Source: Bolinopsis microptera (lineage: Eukaryota; Ctenophora; Tentaculata; Lobata; Bolinopsidae). Taken from it: a stretch of 64,000 nt of DNA. Position numbers and translations under genes: made by a program. The stretch spans positions 21,818,828-21,882,827 of the forward strand of contig NC_087076.1 of the NCBI RefSeq assembly GCF_026151205.1. Direction: 5' to 3'. Below the pieces are notes generated by a model that saw only the letters and a program-made list of their open reading frames with translations, was not told the DNA's origin and made no database searches. Positions 1 through 9,669 of this stretch are shown in pieces (position 1 is the first letter of the stretch; every line of letters begins with the position of its first letter).

Positions 1-245
1 ATGCGGCATCAACATTCCCCATATTTTCTCTTCTAATACTCCCTATCAACTCAGTTATAAACCCACTCCTATACGGTGACTTTTTGGAGAAACATATTAT
101 CGAAAGAATAAAAAGAATCAAATTAAGACTCCAGAATGCTGTAGGTATAAATACTGCACCAAAAGAAGCCCCAATTGAGGAGATGGAACTATCAGTTATT
201 CAAAACAGGAGGATCCCTCAAGAATCAGCAATTAATTACAGTTAA
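1..245 (+). CDS. Class A GPCR, 3' terminal exon (partial)
   Basis: The frame starting at base 3 is open to a TAA at 243-245 and encodes about 80 residues. It begins with a hydrophobic segment (FPIFSLLILPINSVINPLLY) that has the layout of transmembrane helix 7 of rhodopsin-class receptors, including the N-P-x-x-Y motif as NPLLY. A short basic helix-8-like stretch (EKHIIERIKRIKLRLQ) and a polar cytoplasmic tail ending in NYS follow. ILPINSxxNPxLY resembles relaxin-receptor and LGR-type receptors more than amine receptors, but one helix cannot settle the subfamily. The rest of the receptor lies left of the window. This is inferred to be a plasma-membrane receptor; the ligand cannot be told. Confidence 0.72.
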   Translation, partial: AASTFPIFSLLILPINSVINPLLYGDFLEKHIIERIKRIKLRLQNAVGINTAPKEAPIEEMELSVIQNRRIPQESAINYS

Positions 246-1862
246 TTATATTGTACGAATTGGTATTAGTGCTAACAGAAGTTTGATCGGATCTAGAAAT
301 GTTGTGAAAATTTATTGATATGTTATTGCAAAGAGTCGAGTAGCCGTATAATATATTAGTATTATTATATATATATTAGTATACATGTTATATATATATT
401 CGCATTTAAAACTGATTCCTAATCTTGTAAATACGGTGATGATATGAAGACATTTCAATGATGTGATTAATTTTAAGTTAGCCTTGAAAATCAGATAGAT
501 GAGCATAAATCACGGTATTAAAATATACTGAGATTTTATTCCATGTGCCACCTTTTTTTTAACGTGTCCCCATGGCCTTTAATACCGCACTTTGATAAAG
601 TGTACTGTGGGTTGTGGTTAAGGTTAGGGTTAGGGTGGAGGAAGCCGGGATTATTCTAGGTCAGTCTTTGTAAATTGCAGAATTAGGGTATTTAATCATG
701 GGTAACAATGAGGTATAAAAGGTGAAAATGAATTAAATAAAGCAAATTTCAGTCAAAGACGCCAAAAATTACCCTCCCGCTAACCGAAAACGGGGCGAGA
801 AATAATTATTTTGGGCTTTTTTGACCCTAAACCAAGTTATTTTTTCATTTTGGAGGTCCCTTTACCTAAAAAACAGGGCCGCTTAAAAATTTGGAAAATT
901 TGCATTTTCATGCCCACCCCTATTCATCTGTGTTTTAGGGTGCCCGGTATTTTAGGGTTATGATCTTGTTTAAAGTATGATAGTGACAACAGTCAATATG
1001 ATGATGCTTGAATGATGTGATTAATTGGAATTAATTAATTACATCAATTAATTAATTAATTGTATTAATTAATTGTATAAATGTTACTGAAAGGTAAATA
1101 GAGAAGCACACTGTCACTATAGATATGATTATATTCTATATAATATAATATAATTAATACCGCATTGATAATTGATATGTATACATTTTCGACTTCTAAT
1201 GTGATTCTTTCCATTATGATGAAATATCGTGTTTGATTAAAAGATTCAATTTTTTCCTTTTCACCCTTTTGAAAAAAGGCAATAGTGAAAGGTTACGAAT
1301 GGAGGTTTTTGCAGAAAAACGTGGATTTTGGGGATTGCAGTAGATGGGTCAAATATATGTCGTGTTCCTTGCTTACTTACTTACTTACTTCCGTTCGTTA
1401 CCATGTCAACTTGCCGCGCGCACGCGCGCGAGGATTGCTTGCGGAGATGTGGTGTATAGCTAGTCTGTGGTCAATGAATGCGCGGCACGAGCGTATTTCA
1501 ATGTATACTAGTAATGTATAGTATTTTGTAATTAGCCCAACTTGAACGTGGCACGCGTAGTGTACTGATGTTTCAATATTATTATTATAAGGTGAGCTGA
1601 TTAGAGCTTATATTAATAGTTATAGTGAAATGGAAATCTAGCGTCCGCCAAAACGAAACAACGGGCGCAATTCTTGTTCAACCAAATAATATGATCCACG
1701 AAAATTAAATCTCGAAAAAAGACAGTTTCACAAAATATCTCGTTCTGCATCCAAATTAAAAGTAAAATGTATCAGAAATCGACGCATATTTCGAAATCAT
1801 AACTCACTAGGTAACCTACCTATGTGACCTATGTTGAGTTTCGTCAAGACTTGACGGGGCCA
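246..1862. other. Intergenic DNA, no gene seen
   Basis: AT-rich sequence with no protein I recognise. It holds the likely 3' UTR of the GPCR (an AATAAA lies near 734-739), a short TTAGGG-like run at 614-636 and TTAATTAA-type simple sequence around 1020-1080. The 780-960 stretch looks like degraded repeat DNA. Confidence 0.5.
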
Positions 1863-2171
1863 TCACATCTTCTGACCACCCCATAGCGAAGTAGAGTCTC
1901 GCTCGTTGCGCCAGCACAGCAGAGAGTTCGTATTTGGAGGAGTATATCCCCTGATCGGCGGCTTATCAGGGAGAGACAACATGAACTTTGTGAGCTTATC
2001 TTTGAAGTGCTCTAGATCTTGAATGACATTCAGATGGTAGGGGATTGCATTCCACAATTTAGGTCCCTGAACTGCAAATGAGTTGTCAAACAAGGTGAGG
2101 TTTGCTGTTGAACTGGTTCTACGTTTTGATGGAATTACTGCAAGGTTTCCAAGCCTTGGGCGTGAAACAAA
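1863..2171 (-). mobile_element. LINE reverse-transcriptase C-terminal fragment
   Basis: On the minus strand an open frame reads FVSRPRLGN, then SFAVQGPKLWNAIPYHL, then DKPPIRGYTPPNTNSLLCW and stops. FAVxGPKLWNxxP, followed by a FKxxLxxF helix and a GYTxxNxNSLL tail, is the standard C-terminal end of apurinic-endonuclease-type non-LTR retrotransposon polyproteins. No endonuclease or catalytic RT region lies upstream, so this is a 5'-truncated copy, the usual fate of LINE insertions. The family within the Jockey/CR1/L2 group cannot be fixed. Confidence 0.75.
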
Positions 2172-2644
2172 GGTACTTTATATCAATCTTACTATATATA
2201 AAGCGAGACGATATATATGGATGTGTTTATCCGTACCATTTTACTGACACCACGGCATCAACTTTAACGCGACTTTCCGCAAAAACCGTAAAAGATATAC
2301 AACTGAAACTTTTTTTGACTGGGTCAAATGCTTTAATGGCCTCCAAATCAGCATGAAAAAATAAAAAATTGGCCAAGGAATAGGAGTTTTAGAGCCCAAA
2401 ATTTGGACCCCCAAGTGGTGTCAAAAACGCAAATTAAATAGGTATAATTATTTTAGTCTCTTGAGTCTTGACACCATTTTAGGGTTATACGGGTTCCTGC
2501 TAGTATTCCTAAACTGCATGATGTATGATATATATATAATATATTGTATTTACTATATATAATATATTGCAGTTTACACAGTACACACGCATACAAGTTA
2601 CACGCAGCAACAGCTGCTAGCTCGTAAAAAGTGTTGAGGTTTAC

Positions 2645-2942
2645 AGACTAACATGGCTACACTTGCACTAACCTGGTTACACTGGCTACTAAAATGGTAA
2701 CTGACTTAGTTACTTCCTGGTTACCTGGTTACACTTGTTACTGACTTAGTTACTGACCTGGTTACACTGGTAACTGACCTGGTTACACTGGCTACTGACC
2801 TGGTTAAACTGGCTACTGACCTGGTTACAACTAACCTGGTTACACTGGCTACTGACCTGGTTAAACTGGCTACTGACCTGGTTGAACTGGTTACTGATTT
2901 GGTTACATTTACGTGCCGTGGTTACTAACCTGGTTACACTTG
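2645..2942. repeat. 21-bp minisatellite with splice-donor-like units
   Basis: About a dozen degenerate copies of a 21-bp unit; read on the minus strand each has the form AACCAGGTCAGTAGCCAGTT. Each unit holds CAG followed by GTCAGT or GTTAGT, a near-consensus 5' splice site. The rightmost unit overlaps the end of the CXXC exon of the neighbouring gene (codons for C-N-Q), so the array appears to have grown from that exon end. Confidence 0.85.
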
Positions 2943-5456
2943 CGCAGCACGCAGCTCTGGCGCCGACTGTTAGTCCCCCCAAACTGTCTCATGTCCTTGC
3001 AGTGGGCACATTTCCCACAATTCTCCCGCACGCAGTTCTCACACTTCTTACATCTCACAAGCTTCTCCTTGTACTCCCCGATTCCCAGATCCTCCCAGGC
3101 CCGCTCGTCTGATGACGTCATGGGACTTAGCGATGACGCCACTAGGCTTGGTGGTGACGTCACTAGATTTGGTGATGACGTGGTGAGGTTAGGCCGCCTT
3201 CCGACGTCTAAGCGAGGTTGTGTTGTTATCATTGATGCAGGTGTTTCTTTTTCCTCGACAACTACAAGGTCCGGCATATCAGGCAGTGTTCCAGATTTCT
3301 TTTTGCGCTGAAATCAAATAGTTAAGTGCCTTCATAGCCAAATCCAATATCATTTTAGGATGCAAACCCATAAACCCATAATGTTAAGTTAACAGAATTT
3401 GAAAATGAAAGTGAAATTTGATTAAATATCAATTATTGTTACAGCTTGATAGTTCATAAGTGTACCTTGGGGTTAGGTCTGCCATTCAATGTAGGTAGGA
3501 ATTCTCCAAGTCTGAAGTTAAAGTTAGACAGATCCAGGGAGTCCCCGACAAGCAGCTGAAGTTCAGGCTTGGACCGAACCTTTACTCCACCAGGACTGAG
3601 AGTTATTATATTTCACAGTACTATATTTCAAAGTACTACCTTACAAGACATATTTATGTGGATCATAATTAGCGGGGATCAAAATTATGGGGGAACGAAA
3701 ATATGGGGATTTTTTTCAGAAATTTAGTAATTCAGTACGAAATTTCAGAAATTCAGTACGAAAATATGGGGATTTTTTCCCATTTTTTCCAAAAATCCCA
3801 GAATTTCGTACCATATAAATATGTCTCGTAAGGTATATTATATATAATATACTTTACTGGAGTATTAGATCTGTGCTTTACACATGGGTGTAATTACGGA
3901 AATTAAATTGTTAAGCTTACAGCTTTGCAACAATTACATTCACTGTTATCACTGTATTGTTTCTTCAACATAGTCAACCCACTGTGCATATTTCAACAGG
4001 AAATTCAACTGGCAGTCTGCCAAAAATTAAAAACTTACTGTAGAACTCACCTAATGTAATAGATGTCATATCTACCGGCACTCAAACCGTTTCTTCTCAT
4101 AACTTCTTTTTTAACCCAACCTTCTCCCAAGATCGGCCACGGGCTCGTATCTCCGTTCTAATGTTGAAACATAAAGCATCTCGCAGCGTGGCATGACTTA
4201 GCGAATTCAGAAATATTGAAAGGAACAGCACATAAACTAGTACATGATGATGAATCAACCTAAGGTGAGTTATATGCAGCAATTATCCTTACCTTGATGG
4301 TAGGGGTGGCTTGAAACTCAGTGGTTGTTGTCTTTAAACCGAGTATGAGAGAGGGAGGTACAATTAAGTTAGGTCGTTGGGCGAGAGTAATACTCAACAT
4401 GTCACCAGCTGAAACCAGTGAAGGTAGGGAATCTATATCTTGGAGAGATTCTCTCTTTGGTAGTACTTCTCCTGAGGGGGTTTTAGTTGCGCATTTGGGT
4501 GGGTGGCGTGAAATGCATTATATTGTAATAAAAAACGTGCTTTCAAGTCTGAATGTGTTAAAATGTCCAATCAAGCTTTGCTAGACGTATTATAGTACAA
4601 ACTTACTTTTCCCACAAAAATCCGTAACAGCAGGGTCGACCCAACTTCTGCCGCCCCAAGCAGCCTCGATTAGCTTTAAAGATGGCGGTCTCTGACGCGT
4701 TGGTCGATTGCTCTGTGGTGGGGAATTTGAGTTCAGCTTTTCTGGCGAAGTGCTGCCGCTAGAAGTGTGAATTTCAATGTCGGTCTCTTTACTGCCGGTG
4801 GACGCATTGCCATTTTGACGGTGCTCTTTTATCGTTGTTGAAGGTTCACTGTCTTGTGTATGATTTTTGTTTTTAGGAGATTCTCCTTCCAATGATTGTT
4901 GATCTGGAATTGTTGACGGAGAAGCATTGGATATTTCTCTAGTCTGATCGCAGGTACTGATGTTCTTTTCTTGGCTTAAAGTTGAATTTTCTCCACTGAT
5001 ATTCGGTACTGTGTCTTCCGACACATTTTCTGACAAAATATCACTTGAAGAATTTGTTTTATTAGAAACATTTTCTGAACTGTTGCTGATCGTGTCTTTA
5101 TTAGCATCCTCGCTGTGAACAGCCAAATTACCGTTCGTTACATCAACAATATTATCTACATTCGGCAAAGCATTATTTACAACATCATCATTATTAATTA
5201 CAAAATTCTGTTCACTTTCATCTGACCCGTCAGTTTTACTCAGATTGCAGAACCGTTTCACAGCGTCCATTTCTTCCAATGAATTGTCGTTTGAACTGTC
5301 ATCGTCTGATCTAAAAACATTGCTCTGAGTGTCTGAATTTAGTGGTTTGTTGAACTTAGAACACGGGTACACAGACTGAGGATATGAGATAAAGTTTTTA
5401 GATTTTGACATATCACTGAAAAAGGAGGGGTCTGCTTTCTGATATACCTGGGACAT
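2909..5456 (-). CDS. MBD plus CXXC zinc-finger protein (MBD1-like)
   Basis: Predicted nuclear reader of CpG DNA. Exons, high to low: 5456-4607, 4408-4293, 4157-4051, 3595-3466 and 3307-2909. All junctions are GT-AG and in phase, giving about 533 residues. The first 280 are acidic, Ser/Asn-rich and probably disordered. An MBD follows (GWVKKEVMRRNGLSAGRYDI, then YYISPGGVKVRSKPEL). Near the C-terminus is a CXXC finger with eight cysteines (C-x2-C-x2-C-x4-C-x2-C-x2-C ... C-x4-C) and the CKDMRQFGG loop. MBD domains bind methylated CpG; CXXC fingers of this KFGG-like type bind unmethylated CpG. The pair recalls vertebrate MBD1, which has several CXXC fingers. The 3' end is uncertain: a donor (CAG then GTTAGT) at 2930 could splice onward, otherwise a TAA at 2909 ends the protein. 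An acceptor 1 nt before the ATG allows a 5' UTR exon. Confidence 0.85.
3639..3833. mobile_element. MITE, TA target site (mariner-like), copy A
   Basis: A 195-bp non-coding element flanked by TA on both sides. Its ends are inverted repeats: CCTTACAAGACATATTTAT on the left and its complement, with one mismatch, on the right. It lies in an intron of the MBD-CXXC gene. The same ends occur on the element at 12525-13030. A TA duplication with short TIRs and no coding capacity fits a Tc1/mariner-derived MITE. Confidence 0.8.
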
Positions 5457-6849
5457 TCTGCAAGGTCGGGTTTAGGATTAGATAATAGAATATACCATGT
5501 TTGTAGCTACTGATGAAATATGAAATTTGAGTACAAACTTTTACAAAATATTATGTCAGTGTAGACTTTTTGTCTCAGTTTTCTGTTTCAACAGTCAACA
5601 CGATTACATAATATTTTGTGAGAGTTTGTATTCAAATTTCATTTTCAGAATATTAAATGAAACATGTTTTCCATTCTAAAATCAATATAAATATTTAAAA
5701 CAACCCATCTAGCTGCAATTCATGTAGACGGGTCATAATTATAAGTAAATCTGAAGCCGTGACCTATTATTTGCATTCTCCAGCTTTACTGCGAGGAACG
5801 TTCAATATAAAACAATTTATTTTTCTTCAGCATGGTGTTTGAATTAAACATGGAGATTAAGCTGGGAATCGTTGATCATTGGCAGTCGAGTCTCCGTGAT
5901 TCTAGAACGGAAAATAGTGGGAATCAGTGGTCCCAGAGCAAAAATGAATTCGGTGCTGGCATAATCATCCATTTTGAAATATAAGCTGAAATATGAGGGA
6001 CTAGCTATAACAAACATTAGCTAATCGATTCGAAGCTTCAAATGGCACTTCAATAAATGGGAATTCAACTTCTACATTGATGATACTACATTGATGATAC
6101 TATACTGATGGCGAGTGAAATCTTTACTAATAGCAAGAGAAAAATAATTTCTAAGAAGGCAATGAAATTTACCAGTTCCATAATAAATGAAAACAGATAT
6201 TTAAGACACAACTTTTTATCAATATCATCGAACCAACATTCGCTAAAATAGCATTCAAAACTGAAAATAAATGCCACAATCACAAATCCCCATGTCCCCT
6301 AATAAAAGTCAAGACTTTCTGTTCTATATGTTTTGAATATCTGTCCAGCAGAGTCAAACGAAATACAACTTCACAACAGAACATGAGTGACGCAACTGCA
6401 AGATATTACTGCACAGTCACCGCTACACTGTGAAGTGTCATGCAGCTCAAATTCAGCACTAAGGTGCCGACTGCACAGTAATATGAAGATTTAATTGTAG
6501 CATGAGAGTACCAGTACTGTTTACATACACTCAAATTCTTTTTAATTTACATCCTATGAGATAATTCTGCCTTGTCAAATGAGAGCACAAATTTGATAAA
6601 AGGAAATTTTGTAGACGTGATAGTAGTTCCAATCTGTTTAACAAAAATTTACAAGAATAAAGTGGAGTTAAAATTCGTCAAAGGTTCCAAATGTGCTATG
6701 TGCATGTGCAATCAATTAATTTGTCGAACTCCAACTTCAACAAAAATGAGTTTTATAATATTATGTACAATGTTAAACATTAATTCGGAATATAACGGAC
6801 ACTTCAACATCGCAATAGTTCAACAGTTCAACATAATTCAACCCCCAAA
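5457..6849. other. Spacer between AP-1 sigma and MBD-CXXC genes
   Basis: AT-rich sequence without a recognisable coding exon on either strand. It should hold the 3' UTR of the AP-1 sigma gene and the 5' region of the MBD-CXXC gene. An upstream non-coding exon for the latter is possible because CCTTGCAG sits directly before its ATG. Confidence 0.5.
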
Positions 6850-8107
6850 TTACGGCAAACCACCGCTCAACCCCAGCTTTTTCTTGTCAGCCATTTCGTC
6901 CAGACCTGTCTTGCTCTCCGTTTCGTCTTGCAACATGTCCTGAGCTGCTATTGCTTTTAGCACGCTTTTTTTACTCGTCTCCTGTAAATAAATAAAATTG
7001 ATACACTCAGGACTCACCCTATTTTACAAGAAACACTGTTATAATATTCACATTTAATATGCAAACCAATACAGATAAAACTTATAACTTGGCATACATA
7101 TCTACAATATATCTTAAATGAAATTCCACATCAGATAAATTTTAAAAAGCCCGTTTAAAAATCCATGCAACAAATGTTTGATCACCAATTAATTAATTAA
7201 CAACCACTTAATTAAGTTGTAAATACCTGCACTTCACCCGCTATCAGCAGTTCATCAAGGACAAAGTATGCTTTCTCAAAGTTGAATATGATATCCAACT
7301 CGCAAACACTTCCAAAATATTTGTCCAGCAGCTCCACATATCTGGAATATTTAGTTTGGTAAACCAGGTATTCAAAGATTAAGGTTTGGGTGTAAAATAC
7401 TTTAAATGTCTAAGTTTAACAAAGACTGCCAAACGAGTGTTGAGGAATTAAAACGTATGTATTGTGAACCTGTTACAATTATAATAACGGTAAGGCACAT
7501 ACTTGAGATCAGTGTACCTCAAATAATGGCACATGAGCTGTACTTATACCTCAAATAATGGCACATGAGCTGTACTTATACCTCAAATAATGGCACATGA
7601 GCTGTACTTATACCTCAAATAATGGCACATGAGCTGTACTTATACCTCAAATAATGGCACATGAGCTGTACTTATACCTCAAATAATGGCACATGAGCTG
7701 TACTTATACCTCAAATAATGGCACATGAGCTGTACATTGACTGTTGCGATCAAAATTAAGTCACAGATAATTATAAGAATATCCAAAAAGAGCTGTAATA
7801 TCACCCAAAATCTACAAAAAGCTTCATCAACCATCGACATCACCCCAAACCTGTGAATAATCTCCAGGGTGAGCAGCTCATTATCACCACTATCAATAGC
7901 CACACAGAAGAACAGACTAGCGTATCTCTTGTACACAATCTTCTGATCTCTGTACTCAAGGAAGGAGCACATCTTGGGTTTACGGGACAGTATCATCGTT
8001 ATAAGCTCACGTGTTGTCCTGCGCTTGGCTCTCATGTCGATTGGGTTGTACCACTTTTGGAGACGGAGTTTGCCTTGTCGGCTGAACAGCAGCATGTACT
8101 GAATCAT
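6850..8107 (-). CDS. AP1S: AP-1 adaptor complex sigma subunit
   Basis: Small subunit of the clathrin adaptor AP-1, which sorts cargo between the trans-Golgi network and endosomes. Exons are 8107-7851, 7341-7227 and 6981-6850, all GT-AG and in phase, giving 167 residues (vertebrate sigma-1 chains have about 157). The start [20 protein letters not shown], then [40 protein letters not shown] and [20 protein letters not shown] follow the sigma-1 family end to end as one longin-like domain. The tail after [11 protein letters not shown] is acidic, then lysine-rich, and longer than usual. Sigma-1 rather than sigma-2 or sigma-3 is chosen on [12 protein letters not shown] and the KPKMCSF block. A TTTAG acceptor lies 11 nt before the ATG. 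A 32-bp minisatellite fills most of intron 1. Confidence 0.95.
7514..7736. repeat. 32-bp minisatellite in AP1S intron 1
   Basis: Seven nearly identical copies of a 32-bp unit containing AAATAATGGCACATGAGCTG. It lies inside intron 1 of the AP-1 sigma gene. The lack of divergence indicates recent expansion or homogenisation. Confidence 0.93.
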
Positions 8108-8664
8108 CGTGTAGCTAGCTAAAGAGTTAATTATTATTAATTAACTAATTAATTAATTAGATAGCTAAAGAGAGAGTAGAGTGGTAGTGAAATCTTGTTG
8201 CTAGATACAGGTTGTATTCACAAGATGAAATTTATTCACTGATTCAAATTTACTTAATTAATGATTAACAATAAATATGAATTATTTCCTAGAGTAAAAT
8301 ATTTATGTGTAACCATAATTTTCGTTAATTCACACGACATGAAGCAATAAAGCTAAAGGGCTAAAAGTATCACTGCAATACTTATCTGTTATCAATATCA
8401 CAAATACTTTAATACAAACACTTCGTCGTTACTCGTTTCTAGCTTATTTGTTAACTCTAATTTAACAAAGTTAAATACAAAAAGTTATGATACAAATTTT
8501 AAAACGTGGTTTTCGACTGTCCCATTCTCTTATTATCTGTAACACAGCAACAAAGTTCATCCTCTTAATTCATCATATCAATCAAACAATTATCAGCTAA
8601 CTTGAAGCGTTATCGATCAGTCCTTCAAGTAAGGAGCCTTAACAAGGAGCCTAAATAAGGAGCC

Positions 8665-9051
8665 TCAATAAGGAGCCTCCTTCTTCTTCAACTTGAACTT
8701 CTTATTCTTCTTCTGAATAAACTGTTGCTCGCTCTCAACATCGCTCTCCGTACTGTTACTGTTAACAGCAGCAGCTGAGGTGACCGAACTCTTACTGAAC
8801 AACCTCTCTGACTCCTTGAACTTCTTATCTCTCCTTTCTTTGTTCAGCACGTTGTTCTTGGTACTGAGGTACCCGTCCCAACCTCTTATGATGTTACCGT
8901 AATGTGATGTGTCCTCTAGGTAGCTCCCTTCAAAAAGGTAGATTTGTCGCTCCAGGTTTATTAGGTTTTCTTCTAGTTCTTTCTTTTTCTGGAGACACTC
9001 TGCGTATTCTAATTTGTCTTCACTTGATATGCCCGGCATTGCGTTAGACAT
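8665..9051 (-). CDS. MEAF6: MEAF6/Eaf6-like chromatin acetyltransferase subunit
   Basis: Eaf6-family subunit, known as a small scaffold part of NuA4/TIP60 and MYST (HBO1, MOZ) histone acetyltransferase complexes. From the ATG at 9051 the protein has 128 residues. A coiled-coil start ([20 protein letters not shown]) leads into the family signature [20 protein letters not shown] and then [19 protein letters not shown], which match the vertebrate protein almost residue for residue. The C-terminus is a short acidic-Ser stretch and a lysine-rich tail, shorter than the roughly 190-residue human form. The start is uncertain: ATGs at 9102, 9051 and 9039 are all in frame. I chose 9051 because a candidate acceptor (CAAGCAG) lies 11 nt before it. 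The coding region has no intron here, so a retrocopy cannot be excluded. Confidence 0.92.
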   Translation of the reverse strand: MSNAMPGISSEDKLEYAECLQKKKELEENLINLERQIYLFEGSYLEDTSHYGNIIRGWDGYLSTKNNVLNKERRDKKFKESERLFSKSSVTSAAAVNSNSTESDVESEQQFIQKKNKKFKLKKKEAPY

Positions 9052-9669
9052 GTATTGTGTACCTGCTTGATAATTCTTGGTTACGAACGAAGAAATTATC
9101 ATTGAGAACACTTTATTATTTATATTTCGGCAAAATATTTTACTTTCGGCAAGATGTATTTTTTAAAAACCTTGAAATAAAAAAACTCCACTCTCTAATT
9201 ATAAATAGTATATTAGAATAATGTTATTCTTACCATATAATATAAATTCATCAAATACTAAAACTGTGAATTAACATGATGAAATATAACAAAAGTAAAA
9301 ACGGAAAAAGGTTTTAAAAGATTAAAAGGCGCATCCAGCATCATACAGTCATATTATGCAAGCAATAGATTATTATAGATTCAAGCTTCAATGGTCCTGC
9401 CATGAGGTCGCCGAGTAAACAATAATTTTTATTAAGAGCGGGAATGATTTACCAAGTCACAGATAACACACGCCAAGAATGGGCACTTCCCCTCCAGGTG
9501 CAAATTTCAATAGAACTCTCAGTCATGATTAAATAAGCCAAGAACACCGTAACAAAGTTAACCGAAAAATCAAACCCAGGTTTAGCACCAAATGGATAGA
9601 GTGGGATATAACTTCAGTGCTCCAACAGTTCCACAACTCCCAAAATGACAATATCACCTATAATTTCCC

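Noticed and set aside
614-636. Telomere-like TTAGGG run
   Set aside because: Only about three imperfect units; too short for a telomere or clear interstitial telomeric array.
3110-3185. TGACGTCA-like CRE cluster
   Set aside because: It lies inside the coding Ser/Pro/Thr repeat of the MBD-CXXC gene; degenerate coding repeats explain it better than regulation.
2882-3311. Plus-strand frames over the CXXC region
   Set aside because: Shadows of the minus-strand CXXC exon, whose eight cysteines are unmistakable.
6572-6943. 123-codon plus-strand frame
   Set aside because: It overlaps antisense to the last AP-1 sigma exon, which has clear homology.
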